NCBI RefSeq assembly: GCF_000419605.1
Contig: NZ_ATTI01000001.1
Coordinates: 1,956,501-2,020,500 of the forward strand
Direction: 5' to 3'
Source of the DNA: Sphingomonas phyllosphaerae 5.2
GTDB taxonomy: Bacteria; Pseudomonadota; Alphaproteobacteria; Sphingomonadales; Sphingomonadaceae
Length of the DNA stretch: 64,000 nt
Shown here: one piece after another, positions 1 through 8,789 of the stretch
How positions within the stretch are numbered: the stretch's first letter is position 1
Layout of the letters: the number at the start of each line of letters is the position of its first letter
The notes under the pieces: model-generated
What the model saw: the letters and a program-made list of their open reading frames with translations, nothing else
What the model was told of the DNA's origin: nothing
The model's database searches: none
Translations under genes and position numbers: made by a program

Positions 1-331
1 AGCTGGTGCGCTGACGCTCGCGATCGGAATGATCGTAATGATAGTCGAGGCCGCTTTCGCCGATACCCACGATGCGGGCATGGCGCGCGCGTTCCACGAG
101 CTTGGCGGTGTCGACATGCGGATGCTGGTCCGCTTCATGCGGGTGGATGCCCACCGTCGCCCAGACGTCCGGTTCGCGCTCCGCCGTCGCCAGCACCGCG
201 TCCCACTCACTTTCACGCGTAGCGATGTTCAGCATCGCAGTCACTCCGCGAGCGCGAGCACGTTCGAGTACTTCCTGCTGTTGCTCCTGCATTCCCTTGT
301 AATTCAGGTGACAGTGGCTGTCTGCCAGCAT
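1..331 (-). CDS. TatD family hydrolase (3' end outside window)
   Basis: This is the N-terminal 110 residues of a TatD-family metal-dependent hydrolase (DNase/exonuclease type); the rest lies beyond the window edge. The protein opens with MLADSHCHLNY, whose HxH is the first metal-binding block. GIHPHEA at residues 61-67 and GIGESGLDYHY at 89-99 are the next conserved blocks, and the Glu in GESGLDY is a metal ligand in the family. Its ATG overlaps the metG stop by one base (TGATG), so it is the distal, translationally coupled gene of the dac-tmk-holB-metG operon. A metG-tatD order, often with a metallo-beta-lactamase gene next, is common in alphaproteobacteria. Family assignment is firm; the biological substrate is not evident from sequence. 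Confidence 0.93.
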   Translation of the reverse strand, partial: MLADSHCHLNYKGMQEQQQEVLERARARGVTAMLNIATRESEWDAVLATAEREPDVWATVGIHPHEADQHPHVDTAKLVERARHARIVGIGESGLDYHYDHSDRERQRTS

Positions 332-1881
332 CAGGCGACCTCCACCGCGGCGGGCATGTCGAGCCTGGGGAACGCCGGGGCCGGCGATGCCAGCACGAAG
401 CCGGCATCGACGCGGCGCTGGTACCAGCCGTCATCGTCGATCGCAGCGTGATCGCGCGCGTCCGCGCCGAGAAGGTCGAGTATGGTGCCGGCGCCGTCCG
501 GAACGACCGGCAGGATAGTGATCGCAAGCATGCGGATCGCACGGACCAACGTGCGCAGCACGGCATGCATCCGCTCTGGATCGGTCTTGCGCAGCGCCCA
601 CGGTGCTTGCGCATCAATGTACTGATTGCAGGCAAAAACGCCGCGCATCCACGCCTCGATCCCCTGGCTGAGCATCAGGTCGGCGAACGCGGTCTTGAAG
701 CCGGCGCAGGCGACGACGACCTCCTCGATCAACTGTCCGTCGGCTGGCTCGGCACGGCCGGTCTCGGGAAGAACACCGCCCAAGTTCTTGGCGATGAACG
801 ACAGGGTTCGCTGCGCGAGGTTACCGAAGGAGTTGGAGAGCTCGGCATTGACGCGCGTGACGATCGCATCGGCGGCATAGCTGCCATCCTGCCCGAAACT
901 CACCTCCCGCAGCAGGAAATAACGCAAGCCATCAACGCCGAAAGCCGCCGCGAGATCAAGAGGATCGACAACGTTTCCAAGGCTTTTCGACATCTTCTCG
1001 CCACGGTGAAGCAGGAAGCCGTGGCCGAATACCGTCTTGGGCAAGGCGATCTTCGCGGACATCAGGAACGCCGGCCAATAAACGGCGTGGAAGCGGACGA
1101 TGTCCTTGCCGATCAGGTGGAGGTCGGCGGGCCAGTGCGGCATCGGCCCATCGGGATAACCCGCGCCGGTCAGATAGTTGGTGAGCGCATCTACCCACAC
1201 GTACATGACGTGTCCGGGGCTGCCGGGCACCGCGACGCCCCAGTCGAAACTGGTGCGCGACACGGACAGGTCCGAAAGGCCCCCCTCCACGAACCGCATG
1301 ATCTCGTTCCGTCGCGCTTCGGGCCGGATAAAATCGGGATTCGCCGCGAAATGATCCAGCAGGGGCCGCTGATAACGCGAAAGACGAAAGAACCACGTCT
1401 CCTCGGCGGTCCAGGTGACCGGGGTACCCTGCGGCGAGAGCTTCGCCCCCCCCTCCCCGTCGATCAGTTCCTTCTCGTCGTAGAAGGCCTCGTCCCGCAC
1501 CGAGTACCAGCCCTCGTAGCGATCGAGGTAGAGGTCACCCGCGTCGGCCATCGCTTGCCAGATCGCCTGGCTGGCGCGGTGATGATCGGCGTCGGTGGTG
1601 CGGATGAAGCGATCGTAGCTGATGTTCAGTGCGTCGCACATCGCCTGAAAATGACCGGACATCTCGTCGGCAAGCGCGCGAACCTCGACGCCCTTCTCGC
1701 GCGCGGTCTGCACCATTTTCAGCCCGTGCTCGTCGGTGCCGGTCTGGAAGCGCACGTCGCGCCCGGCCTGCCGCTGGAAGCGCGCGATCGCGTCGGCAGC
1801 GATCGCCTCATAGGCATGGCCGATATGCGGACGGCCGTTGGGATAGCTGATCGCGGTGGTGATATAGAAGGGGTCGCCCAT
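331..1881 (-). CDS. metG: Methionyl-tRNA synthetase
   Basis: Class I methionyl-tRNA synthetase of 516 residues, which charges tRNA-Met in the cytoplasm. The HIGH signature is PHIGHAY at residues 18-24 and KMSKS is at 296-300. TGTDEHG at about 47-53 is the typical MetRS block. It is a short form: there is no C-terminal tRNA-binding domain, and no four-cysteine zinc knuckle is visible in the CP domain, as in the MetG2-type enzymes. The start is set by a strong AGGAGG five bases upstream of ATG. It lies 9 bp after holB and overlaps tatD by one base, in the operon dac-tmk-holB-metG-tatD. Confidence 0.97.
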   Translation of the reverse strand: MGDPFYITTAISYPNGRPHIGHAYEAIAADAIARFQRQAGRDVRFQTGTDEHGLKMVQTAREKGVEVRALADEMSGHFQAMCDALNISYDRFIRTTDADHHRASQAIWQAMADAGDLYLDRYEGWYSVRDEAFYDEKELIDGEGGAKLSPQGTPVTWTAEETWFFRLSRYQRPLLDHFAANPDFIRPEARRNEIMRFVEGGLSDLSVSRTSFDWGVAVPGSPGHVMYVWVDALTNYLTGAGYPDGPMPHWPADLHLIGKDIVRFHAVYWPAFLMSAKIALPKTVFGHGFLLHRGEKMSKSLGNVVDPLDLAAAFGVDGLRYFLLREVSFGQDGSYAADAIVTRVNAELSNSFGNLAQRTLSFIAKNLGGVLPETGRAEPADGQLIEEVVVACAGFKTAFADLMLSQGIEAWMRGVFACNQYIDAQAPWALRKTDPERMHAVLRTLVRAIRMLAITILPVVPDGAGTILDLLGADARDHAAIDDDGWYQRRVDAGFVLASPAPAFPRLDMPAAVEVA

Positions 1882-1890
1882 GGCGTCCTC

Positions 1891-2880
1891 CTAACGTCCT
1901 CCATCCCGCGACGCCAGCCGTGCGACGATCCCGGTCAGCTCATACACGGTGCCCTGCGCATCGAGCGACAGGCTGCGCGCTGCCGCGGCGATCCCGCGCG
2001 CCTCGTCATAGGCGTCGAGCGCTGCGCGCAGGTCGGCGCCGACGCGCAGCGCGGTCATCCGCGCGATCACCGTCGGCACCCGGTCGAGGAATGCCTCGTA
2101 GCGCGGCTGGGCGGCCTTGAGCGACAAGGCGCGCGCCAGCGCCATGCGCCGCGTCAACTCCGGGTCGCCGTCACGCCCGATCGCCTCCACCGCGCCATCG
2201 ATCGCGCCGAGATCGAGCCCGGCATAGCCGATCGCGCGGCCCGGCGCCCCCTCCCCGATCTGCACCAGCGTGGCGCGCTCGTTAGCGTCCGTATCCGGCA
2301 GCGCGCGCGCGAGCACCGCGGCCATGTCGTCGTCGCCAAGCGGTTCGAAGCGCAGCAGGCGACAGCGCGAGCGGATCGTCGGCAGCAGCCGGCCGGGCGC
2401 ATGGCTGACCAGCAGGAACACGGTGCCGGCGGGCGGCTCCTCCAGGCTCTTGAGCAAGGCATTCGACGCGCCGGGACGCTCGAGATCATCGGCGGCGTCG
2501 ATCACGATCACGCGGCGTGGCGACAGCGACGGCATCGTGCCGAGGAACGGCCCGAGGCTACGAACCTGGTCGACGGTGATCGACCGCGCCAGTTCGTCCT
2601 CCTTGTCCTTCTTCGCCAGGCGGCGCAGCACGCGCAGATCGGGATGCGAGCCGGCCGCCGCCAGCCGCGCGGCGGGATGCCCATCGGGTACGTCGAGCCC
2701 CGCGGGCAACGTGCCCGGGGCCATCGCGTCGGCGAGCAGCCGCAGCGCGGCGGCCTGCGCGAAGGTGGCCTTGCCGATCCCCTGCGGTCCCGCCAGCAGC
2801 CACGCATGATGGAGCGCGCCGCCGGTACTGGCGGCAAGGAAAGCGTCGATCGCCGCGCGGTGACCGCGCACGACGGTCAC
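1891..2880 (-). CDS. holB: DNA polymerase III delta-prime subunit
   Basis: Clamp-loader delta-prime subunit (329 residues), an AAA+ protein of the DNA polymerase III holoenzyme that helps load the beta clamp. The N-terminus has GPQGIGKAT at about 31-39 (Walker A region). LLKSLEEPP and the VSHAPGRLLPTIRSRC segment match the conserved SRC (sensor 1/arginine-finger) region of DnaX/HolB proteins. The start is GTG, overlapping the tmk stop by four bases (GTGA), so translation is probably coupled. The tmk-holB-metG order is widely conserved and supports the call. Confidence 0.94.
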   Translation of the reverse strand: MTVVRGHRAAIDAFLAASTGGALHHAWLLAGPQGIGKATFAQAAALRLLADAMAPGTLPAGLDVPDGHPAARLAAAGSHPDLRVLRRLAKKDKEDELARSITVDQVRSLGPFLGTMPSLSPRRVIVIDAADDLERPGASNALLKSLEEPPAGTVFLLVSHAPGRLLPTIRSRCRLLRFEPLGDDDMAAVLARALPDTDANERATLVQIGEGAPGRAIGYAGLDLGAIDGAVEAIGRDGDPELTRRMALARALSLKAAQPRYEAFLDRVPTVIARMTALRVGADLRAALDAYDEARGIAAAARSLSLDAQGTVYELTGIVARLASRDGGR

Positions 2881-3506
2881 GGCAACCAGTCCGCCAATGC
2901 GTCCAGCATCGCCTGTGTCACCGCCTCGGGCGGCAGCGTCGCGTCGATGCGGTGGAAGCGCTGCGGCTCGGCAGCGGCGAAGCGCGAGAAGGCATCGGCG
3001 ACGGCGGCGTGAAAATCACGACCGCGGCGCGCGAAGCGATCGGCGGCGACCCCGTCGCGCGTCGCAGCACGGGTCGCGCCGAGTTCCTCGGGCAGCGCCA
3101 GCCAGAAGGTGCGATCGGGAAGCAATCCGCCGGAGCCGAAGGCGTGAAGTGCGAGGATCGCCGCATCGTCCACGCCGCCGGCAACGCCCTGATAGGCCCG
3201 TGTCGAATCGATGTAGCGGTCACACAGCACCCACTGCCCGGCAGCGAGCGCGGGACGGATGACCTTCTCGACGTGATCGGCGCGCGCAGCGGCAAAGAGC
3301 AACGCCTCGCTTTGCGCGCTCCAGCGCGTCGCCTCGCCCTGCATCAGCAAGGCGCGGATCGCCTCCGCGCCTTCGCTGCCGCCCGGTTCGCGCGTGACGA
3401 CGGCATCGATGCCGCGCGCGGCGAGCGCCGCGGCGAGCGCGCGTGCCTGTGTCGACTTGCCCGCACCTTCGCCGCCTTCGAGACTGAGGAAGCGCGCGTC
3501 ACGCAC
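2877..3506 (-). CDS. tmk: Thymidylate kinase
   Basis: dTMP kinase, 209 residues, making dTDP for DNA synthesis. The P-loop is GGEGAGKST at residues 11-19. TREPGGSEGAE follows (the DRX/REP region of Tmk), and DRYIDSTRAYQG is the conserved DRY-xxS-xxAYQ motif. I chose the GTG at 3506 as start because it gives the normal family length and lies 14 bp after the dac stop. The reading frame stays open for about 900 bp further upstream, but that part is only antisense-free shadow of the dac gene and is not Tmk-like. The stop overlaps holB by four bases. Confidence 0.94.
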   Translation of the reverse strand: MRDARFLSLEGGEGAGKSTQARALAAALAARGIDAVVTREPGGSEGAEAIRALLMQGEATRWSAQSEALLFAAARADHVEKVIRPALAAGQWVLCDRYIDSTRAYQGVAGGVDDAAILALHAFGSGGLLPDRTFWLALPEELGATRAATRDGVAADRFARRGRDFHAAVADAFSRFAAAEPQRFHRIDATLPPEAVTQAMLDALADWLP

Positions 3507-3520
3507 CCGCGTCGTCCCGA

Positions 3521-4696
3521 TCAGCCGAACAGCCCGGTCAGCCCGCGCCACGCGCGCCCGAAGAACCCGGCCTCCGCGACGTCGGCACCCGCCACCAACG
3601 GCATCCGCTGCTCCGGCAGGCCGGGCGACGAAACGACGAGGTCGGCGACGTGAGCGCCCTGCTTGATCGGCGCCTTGATCGGACCGTCGTAGACGATCCT
3701 GCCGGCGAGTTGCGGCCGGCTGCCCGACGGGATGGTGATATTCAGGTCCTTGGGTGCGACGAGCTTCACTTCGCTGGCGCTGCCCATCTGGACCGCCGCG
3801 GTGCCGACCTCGCGCCCGGCCTTGACGACCGGCTTCGCCTGCCACGCGCGAAAGCCCCATTCCATGAAGCGTACCGATTCCTGCGCGCGCTGGTTGAAGC
3901 TGCTCAGCCCGGCGAGCACCATCACCAGCCGCCGGCCGTTCTGCTCGGCCGAGCCGGTGAAGCCATAGCCCGCCTCGTCGGTGTGCCCGGTCTTCAGGCC
4001 ATCGGCACCCGCGACGCGGCCGAGCAAGGGATCGCGGTTGGCCTGCGTGATCGCCTGCCCGCCGCCCATCGTCTTGCCCCACGTGAAATCGCGACGCGAA
4101 TAGAATTGCTTGTAAAGCTTGGGGTGCTGCTGGATCGTCGCCGCGGCCAGCGTCGCGAGATCGCGCGCGGTGACATAGGTCACGCCGCCATCGGGCCAGC
4201 CGTTCGCGGTGCCGAAGTGGCTGTTCTTCAGCCCCAGCTTCGCGGCATCCTCGTTCATCCGTTCCACGAACGCCTGCTCGGTGCCCGAAATTCCTTCCGC
4301 CAGCACGATGCACGCGTCGTTGCCGGACAGGGTGACGATCCCGTAGAGAAGGTTGGCGACCGACACCCGCTCCCCCGAGGACAGGAACATCGTCGAGCCG
4401 GCCTGCGGCCCGTGCCACTTCGCCCAGGTCTCCGGCCGAACCTCGAATTCGGTGTTCAGCTTCAGGTCGCCGCGCTGGATCATCTGGAACGCGGTGTAGA
4501 CCGTCATCATCTTGGCCATCGACGCCGGGGGCATCCGACGATCGGCGTCGCGCGCGAACAGCACCGCGCCGGTCGACACATCCTCCATGAACGCCACCGG
4601 CGCCGGCGTGTCGAACTGCGGCGCGGCGGCGACGGCGGGCACCGCCAGCGCCACGACGGCGGCGGGAAGCGCGAGGACGGTCAGCAGCTTGGTCAT
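3521..4696 (-). CDS. D-alanyl-D-alanine carboxypeptidase (S11, PBP5/6 type)
   Basis: Periplasmic serine DD-carboxypeptidase, 391 residues, which trims the terminal D-Ala from peptidoglycan stem peptides. A signal peptide with AVPAVAAA cleavage region occupies about residues 1-26. The three penicillin-binding motifs are present: SMAK (59-62, catalytic Ser), SGN (124-126) and KTG (235-237). The C-terminal half matches the PBP5-type C-terminal beta domain (residues about 285-370). I start at MTKLL because it begins the signal peptide directly; an upstream in-frame extension of 45 residues has no signal character. It heads the operon with tmk, holB, metG and tatD. Confidence 0.94.
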   Translation of the reverse strand: MTKLLTVLALPAAVVALAVPAVAAAPQFDTPAPVAFMEDVSTGAVLFARDADRRMPPASMAKMMTVYTAFQMIQRGDLKLNTEFEVRPETWAKWHGPQAGSTMFLSSGERVSVANLLYGIVTLSGNDACIVLAEGISGTEQAFVERMNEDAAKLGLKNSHFGTANGWPDGGVTYVTARDLATLAAATIQQHPKLYKQFYSRRDFTWGKTMGGGQAITQANRDPLLGRVAGADGLKTGHTDEAGYGFTGSAEQNGRRLVMVLAGLSSFNQRAQESVRFMEWGFRAWQAKPVVKAGREVGTAAVQMGSASEVKLVAPKDLNITIPSGSRPQLAGRIVYDGPIKAPIKQGAHVADLVVSSPGLPEQRMPLVAGADVAEAGFFGRAWRGLTGLFG

Positions 4697-4773
4697 CAAT
4701 GATTCCGTGTCGAAGCGAGGTGGGATGGTCGAACCGTTGCCATAGCGGGGCGGCAGCCGCGCGTCACCCGCCG

Positions 4774-5802
4774 CTATGACGCGATCGCATCGGCCAGCAA
4801 CCCGACGGAGAGCGCGTAGAAGTTGGAGCAATTATAGTCGAGGATCACGCGGTAGTTGCCGGTGAGCAGATAGGCCGTCTGCCCGGGGCCATCCGGCTCG
4901 ATCAGGGTCGCCTGCACATCGTCGGTGAGTGTGCGGCCCTGCGCCGACACCCCGAGCGCGCGCCATTCGGCCATCGATCGCCAGCCGCTATGGCGCTCGA
5001 ACACGCGCGGGCAGCGTGGCGAGACGAGGCGGTTGCGGATCTGGCCGCGGTCGAACGACGCGGGCACGTTCACCGCGACCCCCCACGGCTGGCCGCGCCG
5101 CCAGCCGGCCTGGACGAAGTAATTGCCGATCGACGCCAGCGTATCGGCCGACGAATTCCAGATGTCCGCACGCCCGTCGCCATCGCCGTCGCGCGCGAGC
5201 CGCAGGTAGACCGACGGCAGGAACTGCGGATTGCCCATCGCGCCCGCCCAGCTGCCGGTAAGCTGCGTGCGCGAGACGCCGCGGTCGATCATCTTGAGCG
5301 CGGCGATCAACTCGCCTTCGAACAGCGGGCGGCGACGGCCTTCATAGGCGAGGCTCGCCAGGCTGCGCACGATGTCGAAATCGCCGGTATAGGAGCCGTA
5401 GTTGGTTTCGTGGCCCCAGATCGCGACCATGATCTGCTCGGGTACGCCGGTCTCGGCCTCGACGCGGGCGAGCCGGGCGCGCTGCGCGGTATAGGTGGTG
5501 CGGCCGCGCCCGATCCGCGCCGCGTCGACGTGCGTGGTGCGATAGGGGGCGAAGCGCGGGACGGGCGCATTCGGACGCGCTTCCGGTTGCTGCTGGTCGA
5601 GCGCGACGACGCGCGGGTTGAAGCTGAGCGCGGGCAGCACGCCGTCGACGGTCGCCGGGCGGACCCCGGCGGCGAGTGCGCGCGCGCGGACCTGCGCCAA
5701 ATAGGTGCGAAACCCGGCGCCGTCCTGCGCGGCGGCGAGCGTAGGCGCGGTGAGGCACGCAAGTGCGGCCAGCGTGCGCGTGAGAATGGATGCCCCTGTC
5801 AT
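4774..5802 (-). CDS. Lytic murein transglycosylase (MltB type, GH103)
   Basis: Secreted lytic transglycosylase, 342 residues, cleaving the MurNAc-GlcNAc glycan strand with 1,6-anhydro formation. A signal peptide (MTGASILTRTLAALAC... AAAQ) covers about residues 1-25. The MltB core has WGHETNYG at 129-136, with the catalytic Glu at 132, and then GSWAGAMGNPQFLPSVY and DGDGDGRADIWNSSAD, both hallmarks of the family. A peptidoglycan-binding-like C-terminal domain is lacking or short. The start was chosen at the signal peptide; a longer in-frame form adds 47 Arg-rich residues without signal character. No lipobox cysteine is placed for lipidation, so it is likely soluble periplasmic. Confidence 0.92.
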   Translation of the reverse strand: MTGASILTRTLAALACLTAPTLAAAQDGAGFRTYLAQVRARALAAGVRPATVDGVLPALSFNPRVVALDQQQPEARPNAPVPRFAPYRTTHVDAARIGRGRTTYTAQRARLARVEAETGVPEQIMVAIWGHETNYGSYTGDFDIVRSLASLAYEGRRRPLFEGELIAALKMIDRGVSRTQLTGSWAGAMGNPQFLPSVYLRLARDGDGDGRADIWNSSADTLASIGNYFVQAGWRRGQPWGVAVNVPASFDRGQIRNRLVSPRCPRVFERHSGWRSMAEWRALGVSAQGRTLTDDVQATLIEPDGPGQTAYLLTGNYRVILDYNCSNFYALSVGLLADAIAS

Positions 5803-5952
5803 GATGCGGCGGTTCTCGCACAGCGCGCGTCGCCGCGGAACCGCAAACCGTCGCCGTGCGCGCACGGATCGCCGCACCGCCACAGAGGGTCTTGAAAAGG
5901 GCGGAGCGTTGCTGCCATAGCCGCCGCGCCGGTGTGGCGTCATGCCCGACGA

Positions 5953-6042
5953 GGAAGAGTGTCCGAGTGGTTTAAGGAACCGGTCTTGAAAACCGGCGAG
6001 CGGGCAACCGTTCCGTGGGTTCGAATCCCACCTCTTCCGCCA
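5953..6042 (+). tRNA. tRNA-Ser (TGA)
   Basis: A 90-nt tRNA with encoded CCA. The acceptor arms GGAAGAG and CTCTTCC pair fully, with discriminator G. The anticodon loop CTTGAAA, closed by CCGGT/ACCGG, gives anticodon TGA. A long variable arm (GCGGGCAACCGTTCCG region) and the T-loop GGTTCGAATCC confirm a class II serine tRNA. Confidence 0.97.
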
Positions 6043-6064
6043 ACCCGCCGTGCCGGCCCGCGTG

Positions 6065-6087
6065 GAGGGCGGCGATCCGCCGCCCTC
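6065..6087. terminator. Bidirectional hairpin terminator
   Basis: Perfect 10-bp stem GAGGGCGGCG / CGCCGCCCTC with an ATC loop, between tRNA-Ser and the end of the converging TonB-receptor gene. No T-run follows, so it is a terminator or RNA-stabilising hairpin by position and strength only. Confidence 0.55.
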
Positions 6088-6095
6088 GCCTGCGC

Positions 6096-8561
6096 TTACC
6101 AGTTCACGCCGACCCGCGCGTAGACGTAACGGCCGTTGAAGCCGAACGGCGAGTAATAGGGGAAGCCGAGCACGCCCGTCGAGTTGTTCGCCGGGATCGT
6201 GCGGTCGGGGTACACGTCGAACAGGTTGCTGACCCCCAGACCGATCTGCGCGCCCTTCGCCGCCGCGTAGCGAAGTTCGAGATCGGTGATCGCGTGACGG
6301 CCGGTGAAGACGTCCGCGGCGGGGGTGGTGCCCGGCTGGTTGACGTTGCCGTAATAGGTCACGCGCGCGAGCGCGCCGAGCTTGTCGAGCGACCAGTCGA
6401 TCGTGCCGGTCACCTTCTCCTGCGGCGTGCCATCCTCCAGCGTGAGGATACGGCTGCGCGCGAACAGCGTCGGTGCGGGGTTCAGCGTCGCGGTGCTGGT
6501 CGGCACGCGCGTGACCTTCACGTCGTTGATGTTGCCGGCCACCGTCAGGTCGAAGGCGCCCGCCGCCGCGGTGCGCAGCCGATAGTGCGCGACGACGTCG
6601 ATCCCCTTGGTCGTCGATGCCAGTCCGTTGACGAAAAAGCGTGCCGCCGAGACATTGAACGGAGTCAGCAACCCGGCGACCTGCGGGCTGAACGACGCGC
6701 CGATGTTTTCGGAGAGCCCGATCTGGTCGCGGATGTGGATGCGGTACGCGTCGACGGTCAGGTCGAACCCGCCCGCGCGGATCACCGTGCCGACCGACAG
6801 GTTGGTGGACTTCTCCGGTTCGAGCGGACGCCCGCCGAGTGCGCGGCCGATGTCGCTGGTCGAGGGCACGGTACCGGTAAGCACCGGCACGCCGTTGGTG
6901 ACGACCGAGGCGACCTGCGTGAAATATTGCTGCTGGAGCGACGGCGCGCGGAAGCCGGTGGAAGCAGTGCCGCGCAGCGCGATCCAGTCGGCGAAATCGT
7001 AGCGTGCGGAAACCTTGCCGGTCGCCGTGGTGCCGAAGTCCGAATAATCCTCGGCGCGCCCGGCGATCCCGAACAGCAGCTTGTCGGTGACCTGTGCCTC
7101 CAGGTCGAGGTAGATGCTGCCGTTGCGGCGGCTTCGCTCCGTCGCGTTGCGCGGCGCGAAGCCGCCGAACCCTTGCGCGCCGGGAGGGACCAGCGCCAGC
7201 GCGGTGCCGGCGGGGATGCCGGTGACGGTGCCGGCGGGCGGGTTGTCGTAGGATGCCTGCTCGCCCGCGGTGATCTTGTAGCCCTCGCGCCGGCCCTCGA
7301 TCCCGAAGGCGACGTTCAGGGACTGGAACACGTCGAACTTGCGGGTGACGTCGAGCCCGGCGACATATTGATCGTAGGAAAGCGCACCGTCGTAGAAGTT
7401 GCGCGGCGTCGCGGCGCCATAAGCGTAGTTGGCGGAATCGAGCGTGCGGAAGTCGATCGTGTTGCGGCCATAGCTGAGCGACAGATCGATATCGAAGCCG
7501 GCCAGATCACCGCGGATGCCGACCGCCGAATTGATGTCCTTCGACTTGGTATTGATGATCGGCAGGAACCCGTCCGCCAGGCCGGCGCGGGTGAGCGCCG
7601 GCAACGCCGCAGCGGTCGGGATGCGCGGGAAGGCAGCGCCGCGGCTGTCGCGATCCTGATAGCCGCCGAACGCATAGATGCTGAGATTGTCGGTCAGCGA
7701 CGTGCCGGCGTTGACGAAGCCGGTATATTGCTCAACCGCCGGATCGCCGTAGCGGCCGGTGACGCGCCGCGGCGAGACGCGCGTATCCACGTCGGCGCGG
7801 TTGGTCGGCTGGCGATTGGTATATTCGCCCGAGACCGTCAGATAGCCGTCGTCGCCGAAGCCGAGGCCCTGCCAGACGGACGCGGTTACCGCATTCTCGC
7901 CGGTCACGTGGCGGCGGTCGTTGGCGGTCTGCACGTCGGTGTCGTAGAAGCCGTAGGTCACTTGCGCGCCGCCGCCGGCCCGTGCCTGGCGCAGCCGCAG
8001 GTTGACGACGCCCGCGATCGCATCCGACCCATATTGCGCCGACGCGCCGTCGCGCAACACCTCGATCCGATCGAGCGCGACCGTCGGGATCGTGTTGAGA
8101 TCGACCGCCGCCGAGCCGCGTCCGACCGTGCCGTTGGTGTTGAGCAGCGCCGACGTATGCCCGCGGATGCCATTGACCAGCACCAGCGTCTGGTCGGGCG
8201 AGAGACCGCGCAGCGTCGCGGGGCGGATCGCGTCGGTGCCATCGTTGGCGGCTGGACGCGGGAAGTCGATCGACGGTGCGATCGACGACAGCGCGGTAGC
8301 GAGTTCGGTCGTACCCTGCCGCTGGAGGCTGGCGCCGCTGAGCACATCGACCGGCGACGCGCTGTCCAAGCGGCTGCGGCCCTCTACGCGGGTACCGGTG
8401 ACGATGATGTCGGCACCCTCGTCCGCTGGCGTGGCGGCACCGGCGACGGGCGCGCCCTGCCCTTCCTCGGCCTGGGTCGGTGCGGGCTGTGCGGCGGGAG
8501 ACGCCTGTCCGGCGGCCGTCGCGATCGCGGCGGCGGTGAGCAGAAGCTCGGTGACGATCAT
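6096..8561 (-). CDS. TonB-dependent receptor
   Basis: Outer-membrane TonB-dependent receptor of 821 residues. After a signal peptide and a Pro/Ala/Gln-rich linker, DIIVTGTRVEGRSRLDSASPVDVLSG is the usual TonB-box/plug start. LVLVNGIRGHTSALLN and ALDRIEVLRDGASAQYGSDAIAGVVNLRLR are plug-domain blocks, and the barrel ends in an aromatic-containing YVYARVGVNW. Plug type and the 'DGASAQYGSDAIAGV' segment match the large sphingomonad/xanthomonad receptor group with unknown, often carbohydrate or aromatic, ligands. No ligand can be assigned here and no catabolic partner is adjacent. The start MIVTELLL was chosen over an upstream ATG because it begins the signal peptide. Confidence 0.92.
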   Translation of the reverse strand: MIVTELLLTAAAIATAAGQASPAAQPAPTQAEEGQGAPVAGAATPADEGADIIVTGTRVEGRSRLDSASPVDVLSGASLQRQGTTELATALSSIAPSIDFPRPAANDGTDAIRPATLRGLSPDQTLVLVNGIRGHTSALLNTNGTVGRGSAAVDLNTIPTVALDRIEVLRDGASAQYGSDAIAGVVNLRLRQARAGGGAQVTYGFYDTDVQTANDRRHVTGENAVTASVWQGLGFGDDGYLTVSGEYTNRQPTNRADVDTRVSPRRVTGRYGDPAVEQYTGFVNAGTSLTDNLSIYAFGGYQDRDSRGAAFPRIPTAAALPALTRAGLADGFLPIINTKSKDINSAVGIRGDLAGFDIDLSLSYGRNTIDFRTLDSANYAYGAATPRNFYDGALSYDQYVAGLDVTRKFDVFQSLNVAFGIEGRREGYKITAGEQASYDNPPAGTVTGIPAGTALALVPPGAQGFGGFAPRNATERSRRNGSIYLDLEAQVTDKLLFGIAGRAEDYSDFGTTATGKVSARYDFADWIALRGTASTGFRAPSLQQQYFTQVASVVTNGVPVLTGTVPSTSDIGRALGGRPLEPEKSTNLSVGTVIRAGGFDLTVDAYRIHIRDQIGLSENIGASFSPQVAGLLTPFNVSAARFFVNGLASTTKGIDVVAHYRLRTAAAGAFDLTVAGNINDVKVTRVPTSTATLNPAPTLFARSRILTLEDGTPQEKVTGTIDWSLDKLGALARVTYYGNVNQPGTTPAADVFTGRHAITDLELRYAAAKGAQIGLGVSNLFDVYPDRTIPANNSTGVLGFPYYSPFGFNGRYVYARVGVNW

Positions 8562-8789
8562 TGTAACTATTCCCCGGCGGTTTGTCGTACCCGGCCGCAC
8601 CTGGCGGCGCGGGTTTATGGCGCCGTTTTAGACAGTGTCGCTGTCGCGCACCGGCTAGAAAAACTTCACGCCACAGCGGTTTGCGCTTGCTGCGATGCAG
8701 CAGTCGCGTGCCATTCGCCTGGCCTGGAAGAGGTAGTCGGGCCTTGAGCCCGCGACGGGTTGGGTGGCCAGCCCAAGCCGTGTCGTCCT

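Noticed and set aside
448..3012. 854-codon forward open frame
   Set aside because: It is antisense to metG, holB and tmk, all with clear catalytic motifs; composition is Arg/Gly-rich shadow.
3507..4418. Long N-terminal extension of tmk
   Set aside because: It lies over the dac coding region and has no similarity to kinases; the family-length GTG start is enough.
8562..8789. Riboswitch in front of the first TonB receptor
   Set aside because: I looked for cobalamin-type conserved boxes and found none convincing.
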